DNA of 14,835 nucleotides from NCBI GenBank assembly GCA_038256525.1, contig JBBSKF010000094.1, positions 1 through 14,835 on the forward strand. Reading direction: 5' to 3'. Positions 6,124 through 13,436 of this stretch are shown piece by piece. Under the pieces are notes generated by a model that saw only the letters and a program-made list of their open reading frames with translations, was not told where the DNA came from and did no database searches. Position numbers and translations under genes: made by a program. The stretch comes from SCTD01 sp038256525 (GTDB lineage: Bacteria > Actinomycetota > Actinomycetes > Mycobacteriales > SCTD01). Every line of letters begins with the position of its first letter. Positions within the stretch are counted from its first letter, which is position 1.

Positions 6124-7857
6124 ATGCGAACGGCAGGCCGTTCGCCGGCGGCGGCAGAGGCTGCCGACGACGGCGACACCCGTCCGCAGGTGGGCGCGGC
6201 CCGCTCGTTGCTCGAAGGGCCGGCCTGGCTGGTGGCCGGCGCGGTCCTTGCCGTGCTGCTGACCTGGCCGCTCGTCCTGAGCCTGTCCACGGTCGTGCCG
6301 ATGGACGCCGGCGACCCCGTGGCCGAGGCGTGGCAGACCGCCTGGGGCGGTCACGCGCTGCGCACCCAGCCCACCCGGATGTTCGAGGGCAACACGTTCT
6401 TCCCGGCCACCCCGAGTCTGGCCTTCTCCGACCACCAGCTCGGCTATGCCCTGGCCGGCCTTCTCGGCGAGGGCCCCGCTGCGGCACTGGTCCGCTACAA
6501 CCTGCTCTTCCTGGCCACCTACGCCCTGTGCTTCGCCGGGGCAGCGCTGCTCGGGCGGGAGCTGGGACTGGGTGTGCCCGCGGCGCTCGTCGTCGGGGTG
6601 GCCTACGCCTGGGCTCCATGGCGGATGGCGCAGAACGGTCACCTCAACATCCTGTCCACGGGAGGTGTCGCGCTCGCCCTGTTCCTGCTGGTGAGTGGTT
6701 ACCGCCGCGGTCGGCCTTGGCAGGTGGCGGCCGGGTGGCTCGTGGCCACCTGGCAGCTGAGCATCGGCTTCGCCCTGGGCATCTGGTTCGGCTACCTGTT
6801 GGCCGCCCTTGCGGGGGCGGCCGTGGTGGCGTGGCTGGCAGCCGGTCGGCCATCGCTGTCCGCACGCCCCCACGCGCGGGGGCTGCTGCTGACCACGCTG
6901 GCGGGCGCGTCGCTGCTCGTCGCCGTGGTGGGACTGCTCGCCCAGCCGTACCTGGATGTCGTGGCCCGCAACCCGGACGCCGCGCGCGGGCTGGCCGAGG
7001 TGGAGTTCTACTCCCCCCCGCTGCGGTCGCTGCTCGCAGCGGACGCAACGAGCCGGGTGTGGGGGGAGGCGACGCGCACGATCCGCGAGACGCTTCCGTG
7101 GCCGCCCGAGCAGGCGTTGTTCCCCGGCCTGGCCGTGCTCGTGCTCGCCGTGCTTGGGCTGCGCTGGTCCGGTGCACGGCGCGAGGTGCGGGCGGGTCTG
7201 GCCATGGCGTTCGCACTGGTGCTCGCACTGTCGTTCGGGCTGTCGCTTCTCGACGGCCGGCTCTACCGGCCGCTGTATGACAACCTGCCGGGCTGGGACG
7301 GTCTGCGGACCCCGGGACGGCTGGCCTTCGTGTGGACGATGGCCCTCGCCCTGCTCGCGGGGATGGGAGCCCAGCGGGCCTACGAGGCGATCCGGACCCG
7401 GCGCCCTGATGGCGGCGGGCGCAGGCTCGCCGCGCTCACCGTGGTGGCGCTGGGTGCCGCTGTGCTGTACGAGGGCTCACCCCGGCTGCCACTGCTGACC
7501 CCACCTCAGCCACCGGCGGAGCTGGCCGGCCTTCGCGACCCGCTCGTGCACCTGCCGTCGGCACCCGGCGCGGACAGCACCTTCATGTGGTGGTCGACCG
7601 ACGGCTTCCCGAGGATCGGGAACGGCAACGGCTCCTACGCGCCGCCGGAGCTGGTGTCCATCCGGAACGAGACGGGAGGCTTCCCGGACGCCGACTCGGT
7701 GGCCCTGCTGCGGGACGCGGGTTTTCGCACCGTCGTCGTCCACCGCGCCATGGTGCCCGGAACGGTGTGGGCGGCGGCGGCCGACAAGCCGGTCGACGGG
7801 CTCGGGATCACCCGCACGGACGCGGGGCCGGTGGTCCTGTTCGACCTCGGCCGGTGA
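6124..7857 (+). CDS. Large polytopic membrane protein, GT-C-like glycosyltransferase candidate
   Basis: A 577-residue membrane protein with about ten to twelve hydrophobic segments (from about 34-57 to 435-450) and a soluble C-terminal part of about 125 residues. It has the layout of bacterial GT-C-like proteins related to the YfhO/DUF2079 types: an acidic first external loop (VPMDAGDPVAEAWQTAWGGH, Asp61/Asp64), FEGNTFFPATPSLAFSDHQ (87-105), AWAPWRMAQNGHLN (162-174), and a later LPGWDGLRTPGRLAF loop (388-402). These features suggest a polyprenyl-phosphate sugar-dependent transferase acting outside the membrane. The exact family cannot be confirmed by eye, so substrate and product are unknown. 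The ATG at 6124 is chosen because it directly follows TAGGAT; an in-frame ATG at 6025 would overlap the divergent PIG-V gene and its promoter and add a very Arg-rich leader. Its 3' end converges on the GT2 gene with a shared hairpin. Confidence 0.78.
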   Translation: MRTAGRSPAAAEAADDGDTRPQVGAARSLLEGPAWLVAGAVLAVLLTWPLVLSLSTVVPMDAGDPVAEAWQTAWGGHALRTQPTRMFEGNTFFPATPSLAFSDHQLGYALAGLLGEGPAAALVRYNLLFLATYALCFAGAALLGRELGLGVPAALVVGVAYAWAPWRMAQNGHLNILSTGGVALALFLLVSGYRRGRPWQVAAGWLVATWQLSIGFALGIWFGYLLAALAGAAVVAWLAAGRPSLSARPHARGLLLTTLAGASLLVAVVGLLAQPYLDVVARNPDAARGLAEVEFYSPPLRSLLAADATSRVWGEATRTIRETLPWPPEQALFPGLAVLVLAVLGLRWSGARREVRAGLAMAFALVLALSFGLSLLDGRLYRPLYDNLPGWDGLRTPGRLAFVWTMALALLAGMGAQRAYEAIRTRRPDGGGRRLAALTVVALGAAVLYEGSPRLPLLTPPQPPAELAGLRDPLVHLPSAPGADSTFMWWSTDGFPRIGNGNGSYAPPELVSIRNETGGFPDADSVALLRDAGFRTVVVHRAMVPGTVWAAAADKPVDGLGITRTDAGPVVLFDLGR

Positions 7858-7879
7858 GCGCCACCCGGGGCGCTACCGG
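7851..7879. terminator. Strong bidirectional hairpin between two convergent genes
   Basis: CCGGT, bulged G, AGCGCC (7851-7862), loop ACCCGG, then GGCGCT and ACCGG (7869-7879) form an 11-bp stem with one bulge. Both stop codons (TGA at 7855-7857 plus strand, TAG at 7875-7873 minus strand) lie inside the stem. The gap between the two genes is only 15 bases, so this hairpin is the whole junction. No T-tract follows on either strand. Confidence 0.6.
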
Positions 7880-8838
7880 ATGCGATCGGTGATCGGCCCC
7901 GCCGGGTCAGCCGGCGCGGCTCGGCGCACCTCCGGCTCGACGAAGTACCGCGGCCGAGCCTGGACCTCCTCGTAGAGGCGGGCGACGTATTCGCCGAGCA
8001 ATCCAAGAAAGAAGAACTGCGCGGCCGAGACGAACCCCAGCACGATCGCGACGGACGTCCAGCCGGGCAGGGTGTTCTCGGTGAGGTAGGCGATCAGCGC
8101 GACCAGCGCGAAGGTCGTGCACAGCACGAAGCCGCACGCCCCCAACCACGTCGCGAAGCGCAGCGGGGCGGTCGTGAAGGAGGTGTAGCTCTCGGCGGCG
8201 AGCCGGACCATCTTGTGGACCGGGTACTTGCTGTCACCGGCCACCCGGCTCTCACGCCGGTAGGACACCGAGGCGTTGCTGAAGCCCATGAAGGGGATGA
8301 GCAGCCGGTACACCCGGCCGCGCTCGCGCAGGCGATTCACCTCGGACACCGCACTGCGGCTCATCAGGCGGAAGTCCCCGGCGTGCCGGGGAAGGTCGAC
8401 ACCTGCCGCCCGACGCATGCCCCGGTAGTAGAGGCCAGCCGTGGCTCGTTTGAACAGCGTGTCGCTGCTCCGGTCGCCGCGGACGCCGTAGACGACGTCC
8501 ACCCCCTGGGCCATGGCCACCTGCAGCATCTCGGGGATGACCTCCGGGGGGTCCTGGAGGTCGGCGTCGATCGACACGACCCAGTCGCCGTGCGCGTGCT
8601 CGAGCCCGGCGCTGAGCGCCGCCTGGTGTCCGACGTTGCGCCGGAGCGTCAGGACCCGGAGCTGCGGCCACGATGCGCACAGGTCCAGGAGGGCCAGTGA
8701 GGTGCCGTCCTTGCTGCCGTCGTCGACGCAGAGCACCTCGTACGGCACGGGGAGCAGGTCCAGAACAGGACGCAGTCGGGAGCTGAAGTGCGGCAGGGCC
8801 TCGCGCTCGTCGTACATCGGCACCACTACTGAAAGCAT
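7873..8838 (-). CDS. GT2 polyprenyl-phosphate glycosyltransferase (GtrB/DPM1-like)
   Basis: A 321-residue family-2 glycosyltransferase of the GtrB/ArnC/DPM1 type, which moves a sugar from a nucleotide sugar to polyprenyl phosphate at the inner face of the membrane. Seen: LSVVVPMYDE (2-11), CVDDGSKDGT (37-46), NVGHQAALSAGLEHAHG (68-84), SIDADLQDPPE (89-99) with the DXD metal site (Asp91, Asp93), HAGDFRLMSRSAV (152-164), and RVAGDSKYP (198-206), which resembles the R-x-x-G-x-S-K-Y motif of this family. Two C-terminal transmembrane helices lie at about 231-251 and 263-284, followed by a basic tail. The ATG at 8838 places the GT-A motif at residue 2; longer in-frame forms overlap the divergent methyltransferase. 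The nearby GT-C genes are natural users of its product. Confidence 0.9.
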   Translation of the reverse strand: MLSVVVPMYDEREALPHFSSRLRPVLDLLPVPYEVLCVDDGSKDGTSLALLDLCASWPQLRVLTLRRNVGHQAALSAGLEHAHGDWVVSIDADLQDPPEVIPEMLQVAMAQGVDVVYGVRGDRSSDTLFKRATAGLYYRGMRRAAGVDLPRHAGDFRLMSRSAVSEVNRLRERGRVYRLLIPFMGFSNASVSYRRESRVAGDSKYPVHKMVRLAAESYTSFTTAPLRFATWLGACGFVLCTTFALVALIAYLTENTLPGWTSVAIVLGFVSAAQFFFLGLLGEYVARLYEEVQARPRYFVEPEVRRAAPADPAGPITDRIR

Positions 8839-8883
8839 CACGGCACCGACAGCATCAGGGGCACATGCCGCACGATAGTCCGC

Positions 8884-9582
8884 ATGGACCCCACGGAGGT
8901 CGCCAAGCTCGGTCGGCTCGAGGACCGGCACTGGTGGTATGCCGAGCGCCGTTGGCTGCTCGCCAGGATGCTCCGCACCCGTCCCGCGCACGGCTGGGCG
9001 CTCGACATCGGCGCCGCCGCGGGCGGCAACACCAGAGTCCTGCGCGGGGCGGGCTGGAACTGCGTCGCGCTGGAGCGGGACGAGGGCGGGGCAGTCCTCG
9101 CCCGGGACCGCGGCCTACGGGTTCTGCGTGGTGATGCGACCTGCCTGCCCTTCGCCGACGCGAGTCTCGGTCTGGTCGTGGCCTTCGACGTGCTCGAGCA
9201 CATCCGGGACGACGGGGCTGCTGTCCGCGAGATCTGCCGGTGCCTTCGGCCCGGCGGCCATCTGCTGGTGGCCGTGCCGACGGACATGCGCCTGTGGTCG
9301 GCCCATGATGTCGCCGTCGGGCATGTGCGCCGCTACGAGCGTCGCGAACTGCTGGACCTCATGGCGAGCAACGGGTTTCCGGGAGCCAGGGTGCGCTCGT
9401 GGAACGTCCTTCTTCGTCCGGTGGTCGCCCGTCGGCGGCAGGCCTCGAGCGGGAGCGACCTGGACGAGCCAGGCCTGGCCGTCAACACCGTGCTGCGCGC
9501 GGCCGTGGTGATGGAGCGACTGCTGCCGGTCGCCGAACGCCCCGGGGTGTCACTGCTGCTCGACGTGAACAAGCCTGGTTGA
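8884..9582 (+). CDS. Class I SAM-dependent methyltransferase (Methyltransf_11-like)
   Basis: A 232-residue SAM methyltransferase. Motif I is ALDIGAAAGGNT (39-50), the acidic post-I residue is Glu64 (ALERD), GDATCLPF (83-90) is motif II-like, FDVLEHIRDD (101-110) is the usual strand-4 region, and CLRPGGHLLVAVP (120-132) is motif III. The N-terminus LEDRHWWYAERRWLL is typical of methyltransferases in polysaccharide and glycolipid clusters that are annotated only as SAM-dependent methyltransferases. The substrate is unknown; adjacency to GT2 suggests a sugar or lipid-linked sugar. The ATG at 8884 has no Shine-Dalgarno, but GATAGT ends 4 bases upstream, so a leaderless transcript is possible. The last 33 bases overlap the convergent GT87 gene. 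The C-terminal 40 residues are not part of the core fold. Confidence 0.88.
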   Translation: MDPTEVAKLGRLEDRHWWYAERRWLLARMLRTRPAHGWALDIGAAAGGNTRVLRGAGWNCVALERDEGGAVLARDRGLRVLRGDATCLPFADASLGLVVAFDVLEHIRDDGAAVREICRCLRPGGHLLVAVPTDMRLWSAHDVAVGHVRRYERRELLDLMASNGFPGARVRSWNVLLRPVVARRRQASSGSDLDEPGLAVNTVLRAAVVMERLLPVAERPGVSLLLDVNKPG

Positions 9583-11100
9583 CGGGCCCGGCGGACCCGG
9601 CGAGGCGCGAGCCTGATCGGGCGCACCGTCGAGCACCCCGCCGGCCGGGTCGTCCGCGCCGTCCGCCCGCACCGGGTCCCGCTCGGGCCGCAGGATGTCG
9701 CGGATCACGAAGCCGGCGAACACCAGAAGGGCAAGGTCGCGCAGGCCCACCGCCGACAGGAACCAGTTGGTGCCGATGCCCTGACCGGGGTTGCTGTTGC
9801 CGACGAAGAAGTAGAAGCGGGTGAACATCACCAGCACCTCGGCGGCCTGCCAGGCCAGGAACGGCCGCCACCGCGGCCGCGCCAGCAGCGCCAGCGGGAC
9901 GAGCCACAGCGAGAACTGGGGACTCCACACCTTGTTGGTCAGCAGAAAGGCCAGCACGGTCAGGAACAGCAACGGCATCAGCCGCGGCCGGCGCCGGGCG
10001 AACAGCGTCAGGGCGACGATCCCGGCGAGGCAGATCAGGAACAGCGCCGCGACGGCGAGGTTGAGCCGGCTCGGCGACTCTCCCGAGGCGAGCCCCTGAT
10101 CGAGTGGCACACCGCGCGCGTTCTGCAGGGCGTACCACCCGGAGTCCCAGTCGGCAGGACGCACCCGGTTCAGATCGAAGAAGCGGTACGTCGCGTTGAC
10201 CCCCCGCGCCCCGCCGCGCTCGACCGTCGGGGCCAGCGCCGACAGTCCCTCGGTGCCCAGCCGGTCGATCGGGCTGGCCGCCACGACCGTCTGGGCGCCG
10301 CTCGAGTCCGCGGCGAAGTACGGACTGTTGAGGTAGACGGGCAGGCTGACCAGGATCGGCGTGAGCACCAGCGCGGCAGCGGTGACGGCAAAGGCCCGCA
10401 TCCGTCCGGCCCGCAGGCACAGCGCCAGCAGGGGGACGAGGAACAGGACCGGATAGAGCTTGGTGGCGGTCGCGAGCCCGAGCAGCAGACCCGCGGCCAG
10501 CGGTCGCCGGCGGGCCCACTGGAGCAGGCCGAGCCCCGCGAGGGCCATCGCCACCAGGTCCCAGTTGGTGCTGCCGTGCAGGACCAGGAGCGGAGCGGCG
10601 GCGAACATCGCTGCGTCCCAGGGCCTTCGCCCCGCCAGCCGCGACGCGGTGACGACCACGACCAGCGCGCAGGCGGTCAGCAGCGCCCAGGTGACGTCGT
10701 AGAAGCGTCGCGGCCGCTGGTCGGACGGGAAGACGGTGACCGCCTCGGCGGCGACCGCCATGACCCCGCCGATCACCACGGGATACTCGACCGGATGCTC
10801 GAGGTAAGGCGTCTTGCCGGCGCTGAGCTGCTCGGCGAAGTAGAGCGCGAACACGTCGGTGTAGCAGGCCCGGGTGTACTGGTAGGCGTCCTCCCACGGG
10901 TGCACCCGGCACGGCGACTTCTGCCACCAGCCGAACAGGCTGGTCAGCAAGGTGAGCAGCACCAGCCACCGGACCGGGGTCCAGAACCGGCGGCGGCCCA
11001 GTCGCGCATGGGAGCCGGGCGGGCCGCCGATGGCCCGCGACGTGCCCGCCACCACCGGATCGTCGCGGGCCGGCAGCACCAGCCCGGCCGGGGCCGTCAC
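9550..11100 (-). CDS. GT87-family (DUF2029) membrane mannosyltransferase, Rv0051-like
   Basis: A 516-residue polytopic membrane protein of GT87, polyprenyl-phosphate-mannose-dependent alpha-mannosyltransferases of the actinobacterial envelope. Seen: YTDVFALYFAEQLSAGKTPY then LEHPVEYPVV (80-109, with Asp82 in the first external loop), STNWDLVAMALA (177-188), GLATATKLYPVLFLVP (208-223), NATYRFFDLNRVRP, and NKVWSPQFSLWLVPL. The N-terminal 40 residues and the C-terminal 45 are polar and probably cytoplasmic. The GTG start at 11100 has CGGAG 10 bases upstream. The gene begins 17 bases after the PBP stop, so the two are almost certainly one transcript. The same PBP-GT87 pairing occurs in M. tuberculosis as ponA1-Rv0051. 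Acceptor unknown. Confidence 0.88.
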   Translation of the reverse strand: MTAPAGLVLPARDDPVVAGTSRAIGGPPGSHARLGRRRFWTPVRWLVLLTLLTSLFGWWQKSPCRVHPWEDAYQYTRACYTDVFALYFAEQLSAGKTPYLEHPVEYPVVIGGVMAVAAEAVTVFPSDQRPRRFYDVTWALLTACALVVVVTASRLAGRRPWDAAMFAAAPLLVLHGSTNWDLVAMALAGLGLLQWARRRPLAAGLLLGLATATKLYPVLFLVPLLALCLRAGRMRAFAVTAAALVLTPILVSLPVYLNSPYFAADSSGAQTVVAASPIDRLGTEGLSALAPTVERGGARGVNATYRFFDLNRVRPADWDSGWYALQNARGVPLDQGLASGESPSRLNLAVAALFLICLAGIVALTLFARRRPRLMPLLFLTVLAFLLTNKVWSPQFSLWLVPLALLARPRWRPFLAWQAAEVLVMFTRFYFFVGNSNPGQGIGTNWFLSAVGLRDLALLVFAGFVIRDILRPERDPVRADGADDPAGGVLDGAPDQARASPGPPGPSTRLVHVEQQ

Positions 11101-11117
11101 GGGTCAGGCGCTCCGGG

Positions 11118-13229
11118 TCACGGCAGCGGACTGGGCGACGGCGACGGGGAGGGCGACGGCGACGGGGAGGCTCGCGGCGAGCGCGGGGGTGGCAGCGGCA
11201 GGATGTTGACGCTCGGCAACGGGGCCGGGCTGAAGCTGGGCTGCGGCTCCGGGCTGAAGCTCGGCAACGGGGCCGGGCTGAAGCTCGGCAACGGCTCCGG
11301 GCTGAAGCTCGGCGGCGGCGGCGGGGGCGGCAGCGGCGACGGCTCCTCCACGGCACCGACGTCGGCCCGCGCGGGGAACTGGAGCACTGGCTGGCCCTTC
11401 AGGGCGATGTCCATGAACGACTTCCAAATGCGCGTGGAGAACCCTCCGCCGGTCACCTCCACGCCGTCGAGCCGGATCGTCCTGGGCTCGGCGTAGCCGA
11501 GCCACACCGAGGTGGACAGCTGCGGGGTGAAACCGACGAACCAGGCGTCCTTGTTGTCCGAGGAGGTGCCGGTCTTGCCCGCAGCCGGGCGGTTGCCCTC
11601 GAGGCGGGCACCCCGCCCGGTGCCGTTCTGCACGACGGCCTGCATCGCGAAGGTGGCGTCCGCGGCGACGTCCTCGCTGAAGGCACCCGGCCCGGGAGCC
11701 GGTTTCGCCTCGTAGACGTCGTCACCACCGCCGTCCTGGATCTTCTTGACCAGGAACGCCGCGGCGGGGACACCCTTGTTGGCGAAGGTCGCGAAGCCGA
11801 CCGCCTGGTCGATGACACGGACCTCGTAGCCGCCGAGGGCGATGCTGCCGTTGGTCTGCCCGTCCGCCCCCGCGAGCGGGGCGCGGGCCGGGATCCCGGC
11901 CGCGTGGGCCAGCTGCTCGACCTTCTGCGGGCCGACCTGGAGGCCGAGCTCGAAGTACGCCGTGTTGATCGACTTCTCGGTCGCCACCACGGCGTCGACC
12001 TGGCCGAAGCTGGCCCCGCCGAAGTTGTTGATCGGAGCGGTCCCCGGGAAGGTCTTGGGGCTGTTGCCGTCCAGCTTGGTCTTCAGGGACTTGCCCTGCT
12101 CGAGGGCGGCGGCCAGCACGTACGGCTTGAACGACGAGCCCGGCTGGCGACCGATCCCCTGGTCGGCGAAGTCGAAGCCGGTGCCGGTCGAGCCGCCGTA
12201 GTAGGCGACCACCTCACCCGACCCCGGGCGCACCGACACGAGCGCGCCCTGGAGGTCCTCCGGGGTGGGCTTGTCCGTGGTGACCTTCTGGACGGCGGCG
12301 ACCGCGGCGTCCTGGGCCACCCGATTGAGCGTGGTCGTGACGACCAGCCCTCGGTCACCCGGGTAGCCGAGGTCGGAGAGCTCCTCGAGCACGGCGGTGA
12401 CCACGTGGCCCTTCGGCCCGGACAGGTCGTTGTTGGCCGCGCCCGGGCCCTCGCCGATGCCGAGCACCGGCGGGTAGACCTGCGAACGGCGCTCACCGGG
12501 GTCCAGCCAGCCCTCCTCGACCATCCCGTCGAGGATGTTCTCCCAGCGGGCCTTCGCGTCCTCGGGGTGCTTGCTGGGGTCGAGCGAGGCGGGCGAGCGG
12601 ATGCTCGAGGCCAGCACCGCGCCCTGGGCGACCGTGAGCTGCGCGGCCGGCACGCCGAAGTAGGTCTGCGAGGCCACCTCGAGCCCTGACGCCTGCCGCC
12701 CGAAGTAGATCGTGTTGAGGTAGTCCTCGAGGATCTGGTCCTTCTCGACCGACCGGGTGAGCTTGAGGGCGATGAAGGCTTCCTTCACCTTGCGGGTGTA
12801 GGTGCGTTCGCTGGTGAGGAACGCGTTCTTGGCGTACTGCTGGGTGATCGTCGACCCACCCTGCTGGACGCCGCCACCGCGGACGTTGGTGAGCAGCGCC
12901 CGGGCGATCCCCTTCGGGCTGATGCCCGGCTCGGTGTAGAAGCCGCGGTCCTCGGCCGTGAGCACGGCCCGCTGCACGTGCACCGGCACGTCCTTGATGT
13001 CGACGGGGACGCGGTTCTCCGCCCCGACCCGCCCCAGCTCGGAACCGTCGTCGTAGAGGATGCGCGTCGCCGATGCGGCCGCGCTCTCGTTGACGTCCGG
13101 GATGTCGGTGAGCGCATAGCCCACACCGAACAGCAGCACGATGCCGAGCAGCGAGCCGCCGACCCCGAACAGCACCACGCGTTTGGCGTTCAGATCCGGG
13201 AAGCGGCCCATGCCTACATCGTCGCCCAT
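11118..13229 (-). CDS. ponA: Bifunctional class A penicillin-binding protein (transglycosylase/transpeptidase)
   Basis: A 703-residue PBP1-type enzyme that polymerises lipid II and cross-links the stem peptides. After a cytoplasmic stretch, a membrane anchor spans about 17-40. The GT51 domain holds AEDRGFYTEPG (Glu93 catalytic), QQGGSTITQQYAKN (122-135), RKVKEAFIALKL (146-157), ILEDYLNTIYFG (166-177). The transpeptidase domain holds QPGSSFKPY (Ser365 nucleophile, Lys368), KSINTAY (SxN, 420-422) and AGKTGTSS (KTG, 552-554). All motifs are intact. From about 628 to the end the protein has a Pro/Ser tail made of SFSPEPLP-like repeats and then a run of Ser-Pro pairs; no PASTA domain follows. The start is ATG at 13229 or the in-frame ATG at 13211; neither has a clear Shine-Dalgarno. 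It is divergent from padR and in operon with the GT87 gene. Confidence 0.93.
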   Translation of the reverse strand: MGDDVGMGRFPDLNAKRVVLFGVGGSLLGIVLLFGVGYALTDIPDVNESAAASATRILYDDGSELGRVGAENRVPVDIKDVPVHVQRAVLTAEDRGFYTEPGISPKGIARALLTNVRGGGVQQGGSTITQQYAKNAFLTSERTYTRKVKEAFIALKLTRSVEKDQILEDYLNTIYFGRQASGLEVASQTYFGVPAAQLTVAQGAVLASSIRSPASLDPSKHPEDAKARWENILDGMVEEGWLDPGERRSQVYPPVLGIGEGPGAANNDLSGPKGHVVTAVLEELSDLGYPGDRGLVVTTTLNRVAQDAAVAAVQKVTTDKPTPEDLQGALVSVRPGSGEVVAYYGGSTGTGFDFADQGIGRQPGSSFKPYVLAAALEQGKSLKTKLDGNSPKTFPGTAPINNFGGASFGQVDAVVATEKSINTAYFELGLQVGPQKVEQLAHAAGIPARAPLAGADGQTNGSIALGGYEVRVIDQAVGFATFANKGVPAAAFLVKKIQDGGGDDVYEAKPAPGPGAFSEDVAADATFAMQAVVQNGTGRGARLEGNRPAAGKTGTSSDNKDAWFVGFTPQLSTSVWLGYAEPRTIRLDGVEVTGGGFSTRIWKSFMDIALKGQPVLQFPARADVGAVEEPSPLPPPPPPPSFSPEPLPSFSPAPLPSFSPEPQPSFSPAPLPSVNILPLPPPRSPRASPSPSPSPSPSPSPLP
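11133..11168. repeat. Two perfect 18-bp tandem repeats in the PBP 3' end
   Basis: The 18-bp unit GGGCGACGGCGACGGGGA occurs twice in a row at 11133-11150 and 11151-11168. On the minus strand it encodes the terminal Ser-Pro run of the penicillin-binding protein. Confidence 0.85.
11212..11307. repeat. Four 24-bp tandem repeats in the PBP C-terminal tail
   Basis: Four units of 24 bp (11212, 11236, 11260, 11284) share the core CGGGCTGAAGCT and differ at a few positions. On the minus strand they encode an 8-residue unit of the form SFSPEPLP, SFSPAPLP or SFSPEPQP. The array keeps frame exactly, so length changes by whole units would not break the gene. Confidence 0.85.
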
Positions 13230-13329
13230 AGGTGGCCCCGGCGTCGCCTGTCGTTGCCCGATCGTGGCCCGGGCGCCCCGTCCGGACACCCGCCGTACAC
13301 CTGCCTGTTGCCCTGCCGTGGCCGGGGTG

Positions 13330-13359
13330 TTGCCGAGGAGGCGAGGCAGCACGTACGCT
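13330..13359 (+). promoter_or_regulatory. Candidate padR-ino1 promoter (TTGCCG, 18-bp spacer, TACGCT)
   Basis: TTGCCG at 13330-13335 and TACGCT at 13354-13359 are separated by 18 bases and fit an actinobacterial housekeeping promoter (TTGNCN, TANNNT). Initiation would fall near 13366, just before the inverted repeat at 13372, which is the expected place for a repressor site. Confidence 0.5.
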
Positions 13360-13371
13360 GCATGTCGCACC

Positions 13372-13396
13372 GCGATGTATCGCCGCGATACATCGC
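13372..13396. promoter_or_regulatory. Candidate PadR operator (12-bp inverted repeat with 1-base centre)
   Basis: GCGATGTATCGC, a central C, then GCGATACATCGC: a perfect palindrome of two 12-bp arms. It contains ATGT and ACAT half-elements, which are the hallmark of operators bound by PadR-family dimers. It lies 41 bases before the padR TTG, directly downstream of the predicted start of transcription, and 143 bases from the divergent PBP start. Autoregulation of padR and control of the coupled ino1 gene is the simplest reading. No second copy was seen in the window. Confidence 0.65.
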
Positions 13397-13436
13397 ACTG
13401 AGACCCTACGAGACCCGCGCACGGAAGGGGACCGCC

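Larger units (their letters stand above)
13230..13436. other. Divergent PBP/padR intergenic region
   Basis: This 207-base region separates the divergent PBP and padR starts. It holds the candidate padR promoter and operator on the right. On the left no convincing PBP promoter was found: TATGGG just upstream of the ATG lacks the final T of a -10. No small gene with a good ribosome-binding site was seen. Confidence 0.5.

Noticed and set aside
5971..6873. 300-codon minus-strand frame opposite the large GT-C-like gene
   Set aside because: It overlaps the 5' ends of two well-supported divergent genes and has shadow-type composition without recognisable motifs.
459..9582. Recently transferred genomic island
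   Set aside because: No integrase, transposase, tRNA, flanking direct repeats or composition change were seen, so only a lineage-specific arrangement is claimed.
11212..11307. Possible CRISPR-like repeat array
   Set aside because: The units are contiguous with no spacers and encode an in-frame protein repeat in the PBP tail.
10576..11496. 306-codon plus-strand frame opposite GT87 and the PBP tail
   Set aside because: Its Gly/Asp repeats are only the reverse complement of the PBP tail repeats, and the rest is antisense to GT87.
12978..13436. Long upstream extension of the padR frame
   Set aside because: It overlaps the PBP start on the other strand and the operator, and the TTG at 13437 has a well-spaced Shine-Dalgarno at the family's normal first residue.
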